DNA from: Larix sibirica
Taxonomy: Eukaryota > Streptophyta > Pinopsida > Pinales > Pinaceae
Direction: 5' to 3'
NCBI GenBank assembly: GCA_004151065.3
Contig: NWUY0300008686.1
Span: forward strand, 1-23,747
DNA length: 23,747 nt
A program made the translations under genes and the position numbers. Shown here piece after piece: positions 8,431 through 17,321 of the stretch. The first letter of the stretch is position 1. Each line of letters starts with the position of its first letter. A model generated the notes under the pieces. That model was given only the letters and a program-made list of their open reading frames with translations. It searched no databases and was not told the DNA's origin.

Positions 8431-8841
8431 TTAATAGAGAGTCACGTTGGCTCGCAATGCATCATAGTCCTTTGTCAACTTTACTCTCAAGTGAAAAGGT
8501 GTAGTACAAGCTTTACAATCGTTCATCTTGAATCTTTGCAAAAGATCCATTACATACATAGGATGAGAAATAAAGATGCCACAATTCATTTGTAGCACTT
8601 GAATGCCCAGAAAGAAATGTAAAAGACCAAGGTCAATCATTTCAAAGGTATCAGCTAATTGTTTCTTCAAAACCAATCTTAGATTTATATTGCTACCAGT
8701 AATGACTAAATCATCTACATAGAGTGCAACAATTAAAGTTTCACCATTTACTTGTAAAACATAAATGCTATGATTAGATTCACAACATTTGAAACCAAGA
8801 TTGAGGAAGAAATGATCAATCTTCTCATACCAAGCCCTAGG
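8431..8841 (-). pseudogene. Copia family B: reverse transcriptase, C-terminal half
   Basis: A stop-free frame of about 135 residues starts abruptly at PRAWYEKIDHFFLNLGF beside the N at 8842. It contains the polymerase motif LYVDDLVITG, whose YVDD box (8710-8721) is intact, then FEMIDLGLLHFFLGIQV and GIFISHPMYVMDLLQRF. The N-terminal RT half, including the first catalytic Asp, is not in this piece. The palindrome arms carry exactly that missing N-terminal part (ending MDVKSAFLHGD), leaving roughly 35-40 residues unaccounted for between them. That suggests one element split by an assembly break. Confidence 0.9.
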
Positions 8842-8842
8842 N
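8842..8842. other. Single N: contig junction
   Basis: The one ambiguous base marks an abrupt change from Copia RT to DUF659 sequence and is the exact outer end of the palindrome's left arm. It therefore looks like a gap placeholder and not one unread base. Confidence 0.9.
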
Positions 8843-9039
8843 CCCACCAGCTTGTTTGCCTATGGCTTCTCCTTTATTTTAACCACTAACCTAATAGAAG
8901 GTTGTATGTTAGCTGTGGTTTTTGGAACAAATAAAATTGAGGCCATTGAGGGCATTGTGGAACCAAAAGGTGAGGTTGAGGAAAAGCTTTCACTTCTAGT
9001 TCTTACAACTCCTACTACTGCAACATCAGTTCTCACGAC
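8843..9039 (-). pseudogene. DUF659 transposase remnant, 5' fragment (left arm copy)
   Basis: This is the reverse complement of 17322-17518. On the minus strand it reads RTRSESFSSTSPFG, then MASILFVPKTTANIQPSI, then a TAG stop and ANKLVG, the N-terminal linker of a plant DUF659 protein. It is cut off by the N at 8842, so only the part before the DUF659 core is present in this arm. Confidence 0.8.
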
Positions 9040-9656
9040 TTTTCATGTCGATAATATCTTTGTCAAGTTAATATCACAATATATCGCGATGTTGGCAACA
9101 CTGATATAAATAGCCTAAGCGAATATGAATTTTTGTACCTTGTTTTTTCAAATTCCATATGGTACAAAATTATACAAAAGTGGAAAGAGGAAGAGATAGG
9201 GTTGTAGGAAGATGATCCGTCATAAGACTTGGAATCACATGACCTTCCATTGTGTTGTTCAACTGTTCCACTGTGCTCCACACTATTATGCTGTGGCACT
9301 TGCAATCATTCCATTGCGTAAGTTGTGCATCAAGGTACTATCATGATGAAAATTTGTCTAGCGATCGGTTGGTTTTGCATGTTTAAACTTTAAACAACCA
9401 AAGTATTAGTGCATCTTGCAACACGATGTTGTCAGCCACTTCAAAAGTATACAATGGGTTGTCTACTACAGTGTGCAACTTGCCTCAATTGCTTATGCAC
9501 AAATCATTGTCATGGTGCAACAACCATTTGCACACATTTATACCTAATACAGATTTCTTGTTGAACTTCTCCTATGCTTGAATCCAAATTAGCATGGACT
9601 TAGTCTAACTCATAGGAGGGGGCGTTCACGAGCTCGACAATATCCTAGCACGTGCA
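9040..9656. other. DNA flanking the Copia LTR (left arm)
   Basis: Non-LTR sequence between the DUF659 fragment and the Copia LTR. A minus-strand frame at 9063-9305 has a Ser-rich stretch (SYDGSSSYNPISSSF) that could be a decayed upstream linker of the DUF659 protein, but a BED zinc finger was not found. The last bases before the LTR include a CACGTG palindrome (about 9650-9655). Confidence 0.5.
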
Positions 9657-10149
9657 TGTTGAAACAACAGGCCTTGCTAGTTCACCACACCTCTGGATCT
9701 TTTGGAGAAAGACAGTCAACAGGTGATGGTCAATTAGTTGGTCGACTAATGAGCTAACTAGGCTCTCAGCTAAGCAAACTGATCGACCGATGGAGGAATG
9801 GGCTAATCGATTGGTTGGTCGGGTAGTTAGAACAGAACCATTGACTATGGCACAAACATGCTAGATTTCAAGGAGGCCGTTATGTGTTATGGCCAAAGTA
9901 TGTGAACACATTCTTCCTTACTTTAAGGGAATTGGTTACATCTTGGAGCTATAAAAGGATGATTGTATGGATTGTGTAACTTATATGTGAAATAAGTGAG
10001 CATGATCTGGGAGCAATGCATTTCTATGTATTGTCACTTTGTGCTTAAATGCTAAAATTAAAAATGGTGTCTTTAGACGCCACCTCTTCTTGGAATTTCT
10101 TCACTTGTTGATTTCTATTTTCTTCTAATTCCTTGGTTTTTCTCTAACA
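9657..10149 (+). repeat. Copia family B 5' LTR (left arm)
   Basis: This 493-bp LTR starts TGTTGAAAC and ends CTCTAACA, immediately followed by the PBS. A TATA box (TATAAAAGG) lies at 9950-9958 with a downstream region that would hold the transcript start. A cluster of TCGAC/GATCGA words lies at about 9735-9825. It is similar to 7242-7723 (about 80% by eye). No second LTR in the same arm, so no target-site duplication can be tested. Confidence 0.88.
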
Positions 10150-10161
10150 TGGTATCAGAGC
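10150..10161 (+). promoter_or_regulatory. Copia family B primer-binding site (left arm)
   Basis: TGGTATCAGAGC follows the LTR without a spacer. It is the perfect complement of the 3' end of plant initiator tRNA-Met (without CCA offset), the standard Copia primer. Confidence 0.92.
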
Positions 10162-10303
10162 TATTGGTTTGAGACACAACCTATTGTATACAAGTCTTTT
10201 GAGGTGTCACTTGGACATAATCTATTGAGTTGGATCTATTTGTGCTTGACTCTAGGTTTCGACTTGCAGATTGTATTAGGGGCTAGACTAACATATCAAC
10301 ATT

Positions 10304-11200
10304 ATGGCTTCCAAGCAAGAGCTTGTGATCTTGAATGGTCACAATTATGGAATATGGGCACAAGATATGGAGACCCTGTTGAAATGTAAGGCTCTCTGGC
10401 AATTTACCAAGGCTATCCAAAGGAAGATCAACAGAAGTTCATTCTCGATGGAAAGAAGGATGAGGCTGTAGGAGTAATTACCACCTACATTTCAAGGGAG
10501 ATTCGCTTTCACACAAGCGGGATCGACTGCCCTCATTAGGTCTAGAAGAAACTAAAGGGTCTAAAGTCAAGGAAAGTCAGGTCATGCAGATTGAGAAAGA
10601 GTTGATCTCTCTAGATCCTTTCTCCTTTGAAAGGATTGAGGACTACTTGGCTTGTGTTACGGAAATCCAATTGAAATTGGGTGAATGTGGGAAGTAATTT
10701 TTGAAGAAAGACATACGACTTATTGAACTAATCCTCTTGAATCTGAAAACTCCTTATGACATATTCGGTTTGATGTTTCGTGTTGGTTGGGAATCCCAGA
10801 AAGAAGATGGTAATGACTATACCCTTGATTCCTTTTGTGGTTTGTTGATTAGGGCATAGGAAAAATTGCTTGGTGAAGGTAAATTAAGCGTTAGGTAGTA
10901 GGCTCATCTATTGAAGGGAAAAGGCCGACATAACTATAGAGAAAGAGGTTGATAGGGTAACCCAGAGAAAAGTCGGGAATGCATTGACCATATTGAGAAG
11001 AAGAAGCGTGTTGATGCAACTAAGAAGGACAGGAAGAAGAAGACTTATCATTATTGTGGGAAATTATGACACATGGAGAAGGCCTATTGGAAGAAGACCA
11101 ACAATCTGGAAGAGAAGGTTAGGAAACTTGAAGCAAACATGTCAATTGGATGATCGATCAATGCTCAACATTGACTTCTAGAAAGTATGGCAGATAATTA
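10304..11200 (+). pseudogene. Copia family B gag (left arm), with ruined zinc knuckle
   Basis: ATG at 10304 starts MASKQELVILNGHNYGIWAQ, a UBN2-type Copia gag. A frameshift near 10415 leads to DEAVGVITTYISREIRFHTSG, and further blocks can be followed through several stops. Two stops arise in PHW-V-K (CAT TAG GTC TAG, near 10537-10546). The zinc knuckle at 11046-11087 has lost both outer cysteines: the C-x2-C-x4-H-x4-C positions read Tyr, Cys, His, Tyr, and the Gly before His is TGA. A Lys-rich coil (NLEEKVRKLEAN) follows. Gag would package the element's RNA; this copy cannot. Confidence 0.85.
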
Positions 11201-11466
11201 TACTGTTAGTACTTTCCAAGGCCTACATGCCCACACTACTCCGAGTGAGTGGATGTTGACTCTAGTTGTACCCATCATAGGGCTAAAGATGCTTCTCTCT
11301 TTTCTTCTTAAGTGAAGTTGTAGAAAATAAAGTTTTTGTAGTAGATGATTATGCACTTATTGTCATTGGCTATGGTAATATTGAATATCAAAATGCTCTG
11401 ATCATTAATGTGTATCATGTACCGAACTTGTGTGCAAATCTGTTGTCGGTACTGCAACTTACCTAG
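11201..11466 (+). pseudogene. Copia family B protease (left arm), DSG changed to DSS
   Basis: The frame VDSSCTHHRAKDASLF (from about 11255) is the Copia protease entry, normally D-S-G-C-T-x-H. Here the Gly codon is AGT (11264-11266), giving Asp-Ser-Ser. After a frame change the domain continues VVDDYALIVIGYGNIEY and NVYHVPNLCANLLSV. The active-site Gly is needed for the loop of retroviral-type aspartic proteases, so this copy would be inactive even without its frameshift. Confidence 0.8.
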
Positions 11467-12530
11467 ACTAGCAAGAAGGTTGAATTCTAGTCAGATTGGT
11501 TTGTTGTGAAGGATGTACACAGTTGGGAAATCATTGCTAAAGGGTTCCTTGATCCCAAAGATAGACTATACAAGTTCGGTGATATTCCAAAGAGAGATAC
11601 AGGACCGACTGCACTCATAGCTTAGACAAATAGTTGCAACAGAATTTGGCATGAATGACTTGGACACTTAAATTTCTAAAGCTTGAAATTGATGGTGAAA
11701 CATGACATGGTTGTTGGACTACCTAGGATTGTTCCCCCTGATGGAGTATGTGAAGGGTGTGTTCTTGGCAAGCATCACCGGTCTTTCCTTGAGACTGGGA
11801 AGGCATGGAGAACAAAAACTCAACTAGAAATTGTGCATAGCTACCTTTGTTACATGAACAAATCATCACTAGTAGGTGCGAGGTATATTTAATCTTCATT
11901 GATGATTTTTCCAGGTACACTTGGGTATATTTCTTGCAAAATAAGAGTCGTGTCTTTGAGATCGAACAATGGTGGTGAATATGTGGGCAAAACCTTTGAG
12001 AATTATCTCTCACAAAATGGGATCTCTTGGCAGAGATTTGTACCTCACACACCTCAACAAAATGGAGTGGCAAAAAGGAAAAACCAAACCTTGGTCGGGA
12101 TGGCACAATGTTTGCTTCAGGCCAAAGATTTGCCAACTAGCTTCTAGGCAGAAGTTATTTACTGCTCAAACTATTTGTTGAACCTTATTCTGACTAGAGC
12201 AGTCCTTAACATGACTCTTGTTGGAAAATGGAGTGGAAGGAAACCTTTAGTCAGTCATCTTAGAACGTTTGGATGTATTACATGGGCACATATACCATAC
12301 GGTTGTAGAAAGAAATTGGATGCAAATAGTCATGCTTGCATCATAATGGGCTATTCCGAAGAGTTGAAAGCCTACAAGTTGTTTGATCCAATCAAACAAC
12401 AAATCATCATTCGAAGAGATGTTGTCTTCGATGAAAAGATCTCAAGTTTTAAATTATTGAACTCCTCTTCTGGTTTGATGAGCAATGATCCTTTTGAAAT
12501 TGTGAAAGAAATAGGATCGATTGAAATTTG
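11467..12530 (+). pseudogene. Copia family B integrase (left arm), catalytic triad lost
   Basis: The region holds the pre-integrase part (DPKDRLYKFGDI, WHE-stop-LGHLNF, VCEGCVLGKHH) and the rve integrase core, then the C-terminal part (VSHLRTFGCITWAHIPYGCR, IMGYSEELKAYKLFDP). All three expected acidic residues are changed. The Asp of HSDL is Tyr (TAC, 11842-11844), the Asp of RSDNGGEY is Asn (AAC, 11965-11967), and the Glu of QNGVAERKN is Lys (AAA, 12073-12075). About 25-30 residues between NKSRVF and LRSNNGGEY are deleted with a frame change at about 11950. Integrase inserts the cDNA into the genome; this one is dead. Confidence 0.88.
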
Positions 12531-12810
12531 AAACCTATTTTGGATTCCTGACTGGACAATTGACTCCACTGCTTGCCTCGACTTGCAGTCCCTCGACTTG
12601 TAGTCCACTAGTGACTACAAACTCGACTCTCATCTTTAAAACTTTTGATCGACATGTTGATGGTTTGGTTGATACAGGAAATCATTCTTTTAAGAATTCT
12701 TGTCTACCTCATTGGGATGCCAAGACAATTGAAGTTGCTGGAGTAGATGCATGAGACATTCGTGATTGAATAAAGAATAGAAATTAGAAACAATGTGGTA
12801 GTGTTGTTCT
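12531..12810 (+). other. Integrase-RT linker of family B (left arm)
   Basis: This low-conservation part of pol links integrase to RT. Only short frames rich in Ser, Thr and Cys are open. It contains a 15-bp tandem repeat at 12576-12605 (CCTCGACTTGCAGTC and CCTCGACTTGTAGTC). Frames on either strand here are not separate genes. Confidence 0.6.
12576..12605. repeat. 15-bp direct tandem repeat, two units
   Basis: CCTCGACTTGCAGTC (12576-12590) is followed by CCTCGACTTGTAGTC (12591-12605), differing at one base. Copies also occur at 13756-13785 and 19094-19123 because of the larger duplications. Confidence 0.85.
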
Positions 12811-13193
12811 AATGGCACGTGTACTAGAGGCATGTGATCCAAATACATATGCAGATGCACACAATCGACCTGAACGGGAGAATTCTACGGTTGAAGAGTA
12901 TCATTCCTTGATAAAGAATAAAACATGGGGTCTAGTTGGTCGACTGCAAGGAAATAACATAGTGAAATGTCGATAGGTCTACAAGACCAAATTCAAATCT
13001 TATGGCACTGTTGAAAGACATAAGGCTCATTTGGTTTCTAAAGTTTTTCCTTAGAAAGAAGATGTAGACTGCACTGAAATCTTTGCCCCTATTGCAAAGA
13101 TGAACTCAGTTCGACCGATTTTTTCACTTATTGTTCGACTTGGATGGGAGGTGCATCATATGGATGTCAAAAGTGCCTTTCTTCATGGAGATC
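12811..13193 (+). pseudogene. Copia family B reverse transcriptase, N-terminal part (left arm)
   Basis: The frame reads ACDPNTYADAHNRPERENS, EEYHSLIKNKTWGLVGR, NNIVKCR then a TAG in place of the conserved Trp (12974-12976), VYKTKFKSYGTVERHKA, then TEIFAPIAKMNSVRPIFSL and finally MDVKSAFLHGD. The last motif contains the first catalytic Asp of RT (the D of MDVKSAFLHG). The domain is cut after HGD, where the palindrome turns back. The remaining RT half is not in this arm but a matching half is at 8431-8841. Confidence 0.9.
13168..13193. other. 26-bp loop at the centre of the palindrome
   Basis: The loop between the two arms encodes the expected next residues of Copia RT (VKSAFLHGD). It is therefore genuine element sequence present in only one orientation, not a linker or adapter. 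The arm ends nearest the loop contain CATATGGATGT and its reverse complement ACATCCATATG. Confidence 0.95.
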
Positions 13194-16057
13194 ACATCCA
13201 TATGATGCACCTCCCATCCAAGTCGAACAATAAGTGAAAAAATCGGTCGAACTGAGTTCATCTTTGCAATAGGGGCAAAGATTTCAGTGCAGTCTACATC
13301 TTCTTTCTAAGGAAAAACTTTAGAAACCAAATGAGCCTTATGTCTTTCAACAGTGCCATAAGATTTGAATTTGGTCTTGTAGACCTATCGACATTTCACT
13401 ATGTTATTTCCTTGCAGTCGACCAACTAGACCCCATGTTTTATTCTTTATCAAGGAATGATACTCTTCAACCGTAGAATTCTCCCGTTCAGGTCGATTGT
13501 GTGCATCTGCATATGTATTTGGATCACATGCCTCTAGTACACGTGCCATTAGAACAACACTACCACATTGTTTCTAATTTCTATTCTTTATTCAATCACG
13601 AATGTCTCATGCATCTACTCCAGCAACTTCAATTGTCTTGGCATCCCAATGAGGTAGACAAGAATTCTTAAAAGAATGATTTCCTGTATCAACCAAACCA
13701 TCAACATGTCGATCAAAAGTTTTAAAGATGAGAGTCGAGTTTGTAGTCACTAGTGGACTACAAGTCGAGGGACTGCAAGTCGAGGCAAGCAGTGGAGTCA
13801 ATTGTCCAGTCAGGAATCCAAAATAGGTTTCAAATTTCAATCGATCCTATTTCTTTCACAATTTCAAAAGGATCATTGCTCATCAAACCAGAAGAGGAGT
13901 TCAATAATTTAAAACTTGAGATCTTTTCATCGAAGACAACATCTCTTCGAATGATGATTTGTTGTTTGATTGGATCAAACAACTTGTAGGCTTTCAACTC
14001 TTCGGAATAGCCCATTATGATGCAAGCATGACTATTTGCATCCAATTTCTTTCTACAACCGTATGGTATATGTGCCCATGTAATACATCCAAACGTTCTA
14101 AGATGACTGACTAAAGGTTTCCTTCCACTCCATTTTCCAACAAGAGTCATGTTAAGGACTGCTCTAGTCAGAATAAGGTTCAACAAATAGTTTGAGCAGT
14201 AAATAACTTCTGCCTAGAAGCTAGTTGGCAAATCTTTGGCCTGAAGCAAACATTGTGCCATCCCGACCAAGGTTTGGTTTTTCCTTTTTGCCACTCCATT
14301 TTGTTGAGGTGTGTGAGGTACAAATCTCTGCCAAGAGATCCCATTTTGTGAGAGATAATTCTCAAAGGTTTTGCCCACATATTCACCACCATTGTTCGAT
14401 CTCAAAGACACGACTCTTATTTTGCAAGAAATATACCCAAGTGTACCTGGAAAAATCATCAATGAAGATTAAATATACCTCGCACCTACTAGTGATGATT
14501 TGTTCATGTAACAAAGGTAGCTATGCACAATTTCTAGTTGAGTTTTTGTTCTCCATGCCTTCCCAGTCTCAAGGAAAGACCGGTGATGCTTGCCAAGAAC
14601 ACACCCTTCACATACTCCATCAGGGGGAACAATCCTAGGTAGTCCAACAACCATGTCATGTTTCACCATCAATTTCAAGCTTTAGAAATTTAAGTGTCCA
14701 AGTCATTCATGCCAAATTCTGTTGCAACTATTTGTCTAAGCTATGAGTGCAGTCGGTCCTGTATCTCTCTTTGGAATATCACCGAACTTGTATAGTCTAT
14801 CTTTGGGATCAAGGAACCCTTTAGCAATGATTTCCCAACTGTGTACATCCTTCACAACAAACCAATCTGACTAGAATTCAACCTTCTTGCTAGTCTAGGT
14901 AAGTTGCAGTACCGACAACAGATTTGCACACAAGTTCGGTACATGATACACATTAATGATCAGAGCATTTTGATATTCAATATTACCATAGCCAATGACA
15001 ATAAGTGCATAATCATCTACTACAAAAACTTTATTTTCTACAACTTCACTTAAGAAGAAAAGAGAGAAGCATCTTTAGCCCTATGATGGGTACAACTAGA
15101 GTCAACATCCACTCACTCGGAGTAGTGTGGGCATGTAGGCCTTGGAAAGTACTAACAGTATAATTATCTGCCATACTTTCTAGAAGTCAATGTTGAGCAT
15201 TGATCGATCATCCAATTGACATGTTTGCTTCAAGTTTCCTAACCTTCTCTTCCAGATTGTTGGTCTTCTTCCAATAGGCCTTCTCCATGTGTCATAATTT
15301 CCCACAATAATGATAAGTCTTCTTCTTCCTGTCCTTCTTAGTTGCATCAACACGCTTCTTCTTCTCAATATGGTCAATGCATTCCCGACTTTTCTCTGGG
15401 TTACCCTATCAACCTCTTTCTCTATAGTTATGTCGGCCTTTTCCCTTCAATAGATGAGCCTACTACCTAACGCTTAATTTACCTTCACCAAGCAATTTTT
15501 CCTATGCCCTAATCAACAAACCACAAAAGGAATCAAGGGTATAGTCATTACCATCTTCTTTCTGGGATTCCCAACCAACACGAAACATCAAACCGAATAT
15601 GTCATAAGGAGTTTTCAGATTCAAGAGGATTAGTTCAATAAGTCGTATGTCTTTCTTCAAAAATTACTTCCCACATTCACCCAATTTCAATTGGATTTCC
15701 GTAACACAAGCCAAGTAGTCCTCAATCCTTTCAAAGGAGAAAGGATCTAGAGAGATCAACTCTTTCTCAATCTGCATGACCTGACTTTCCTTGACTTTAG
15801 ACCCTTTAGTTTCTTCTAGACCTAATGAGGGCAGTCGATCCCGCTTGTGTGAAAGCGAATCTCCCTTGAAATGTAGGTGGTAATTACTCCTACAGCCTCA
15901 TCCTTCTTTCCATCGAGAATGAACTTCTGTTGATCTTCCTTTGGATAGCCTTGGTAAATTGCCAGAGAGCCTTACATTTCAACAGGGTCTCCATATCTTG
16001 TGCCCATATTCCATAATTGTGACCATTCAAGATCACAAGCTCTTGCTTGGAAGCCAT
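13194..16057 (-). pseudogene. Copia family B gag-pol 5' half (right arm)
   Basis: This is the reverse complement of the left-arm element with the same breaks. On the minus strand, gag starts at 16057 and runs to about 15162. The protease with DSS is at about 14895-15161. Integrase with the changed triad is at about 13831-14894 (Tyr 14517-14519, Asn 14394-14396, Lys 14286-14288), the linker at 13551-13830, and the N-terminal RT at 13194-13550, ending at the MDV of MDVKSAF. Its missing 3' half corresponds in orientation and content to the RT-RNase H-LTR block at 7242-8841. This copy with that block would total about 5.2 kb, a usual Copia length. Confidence 0.88.
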
Positions 16058-16199
16058 AATGTTGATATGTTAGTCTAGCCCCTAATACAATCTGCAAGTC
16101 GAAACCTAGAGTCAAGCACAAATAGATCCAACTCAATAGATTATGTCCAAGTGACACCTCAAAAGACTTGTATACAATAGGTTGTGTCTCAAACCAATA

Positions 16200-16211
16200 G
16201 CTCTGATACCA
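16200..16211 (-). promoter_or_regulatory. Copia family B primer-binding site (right arm)
   Basis: Minus-strand TGGTATCAGAGC directly adjoining the LTR end at 16212; mirror of 10150-10161. Confidence 0.92.
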
Positions 16212-16704
16212 TGTTAGAGAAAAACCAAGGAATTAGAAGAAAATAGAAATCAACAAGTGAAGAAATTCCAAGAAGAGGTGGCGTCTAAAGACACCATTTT
16301 TAATTTTAGCATTTAAGCACAAAGTGACAATACATAGAAATGCATTGCTCCCAGATCATGCTCACTTATTTCACATATAAGTTACACAATCCATACAATC
16401 ATCCTTTTATAGCTCCAAGATGTAACCAATTCCCTTAAAGTAAGGAAGAATGTGTTCACATACTTTGGCCATAACACATAACGGCCTCCTTGAAATCTAG
16501 CATGTTTGTGCCATAGTCAATGGTTCTGTTCTAACTACCCGACCAACCAATCGATTAGCCCATTCCTCCATCGGTCGATCAGTTTGCTTAGCTGAGAGCC
16601 TAGTTAGCTCATTAGTCGACCAACTAATTGACCATCACCTGTTGACTGTCTTTCTCCAAAAGATCCAGAGGTGTGGTGAACTAGCAAGGCCTGTTGTTTC
16701 AACA
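16212..16704 (-). repeat. Copia family B 5' LTR (right arm)
   Basis: Mirror copy of the 493-bp LTR at 9657-10149, with its TATA box at 16403-16411 on the minus strand. The outer end is at 16704, next to the bases TGCAC and a CACGTG palindrome in the flank. Confidence 0.88.
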
Positions 16705-17321
16705 TGCACGTGCTAGGATATTGTCGAGCTCGTGAACGCCCCCTCCTATGAGTTAGACTAAGTCCATGCTAATTTGGATTCAAGCATAGGAGAAGTTCAA
16801 CAAGAAATCTGTATTAGGTATAAATGTGTGCAAATGGTTGTTGCACCATGACAATGATTTGTGCATAAGCAATTGAGGCAAGTTGCACACTGTAGTAGAC
16901 AACCCATTGTATACTTTTGAAGTGGCTGACAACATCGTGTTGCAAGATGCACTAATACTTTGGTTGTTTAAAGTTTAAACATGCAAAACCAACCGATCGC
17001 TAGACAAATTTTCATCATGATAGTACCTTGATGCACAACTTACGCAATGGAATGATTGCAAGTGCCACAGCATAATAGTGTGGAGCACAGTGGAACAGTT
17101 GAACAACACAATGGAAGGTCATGTGATTCCAAGTCTTATGACGGATCATCTTCCTACAACCCTATCTCTTCCTCTTTCCACTTTTGTATAATTTTGTACC
17201 ATATGGAATTTGAAAAAACAAGGTACAAAAATTCATATTCGCTTAGGCTATTTATATCAGTGTTGCCAACATCGCGATATATTGTGATATTAACTTGACA
17301 AAGATATTATCGACATGAAAA
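16705..17321. other. DNA between the Copia LTR and the DUF659 pseudogene (right arm)
   Basis: No BED finger or other domain was recognised. A plus-strand frame at 17056-17298 has a Ser-rich stretch in the same orientation as DUF659 and may be its decayed upstream linker. If so, the Copia element may have inserted in or just upstream of the transposase gene. Confidence 0.45.

Larger units (their letters stand above)
8843..13167. repeat. Left arm of a 4325-bp palindrome
   Basis: Position p pairs with 26361-p on the right arm (13194-17518). All translated segments, the LTR and PBS coordinates, and nucleotide spot checks match exactly with no indel. The arm starts at the base after the N. Confidence 0.97.

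Noticed and set aside
13168-13193. The loop as a sequencing adapter or a tRNA/stem-loop gene
   Set aside because: It encodes the expected continuation of Copia RT and resembles no adapter or RNA gene known to me.
14225-14638. A 137-codon open frame on the plus strand (with copies at 11723-12136 and 19563-19976)
   Set aside because: It is the antisense of the Copia integrase core, shows no recognisable domain, and its openness is a by-product of the coding strand.
16705-17298. A BED zinc finger upstream of DUF659
   Set aside because: No frame shows the paired Cys and His pattern; only a Ser-rich linker-like stretch is seen.
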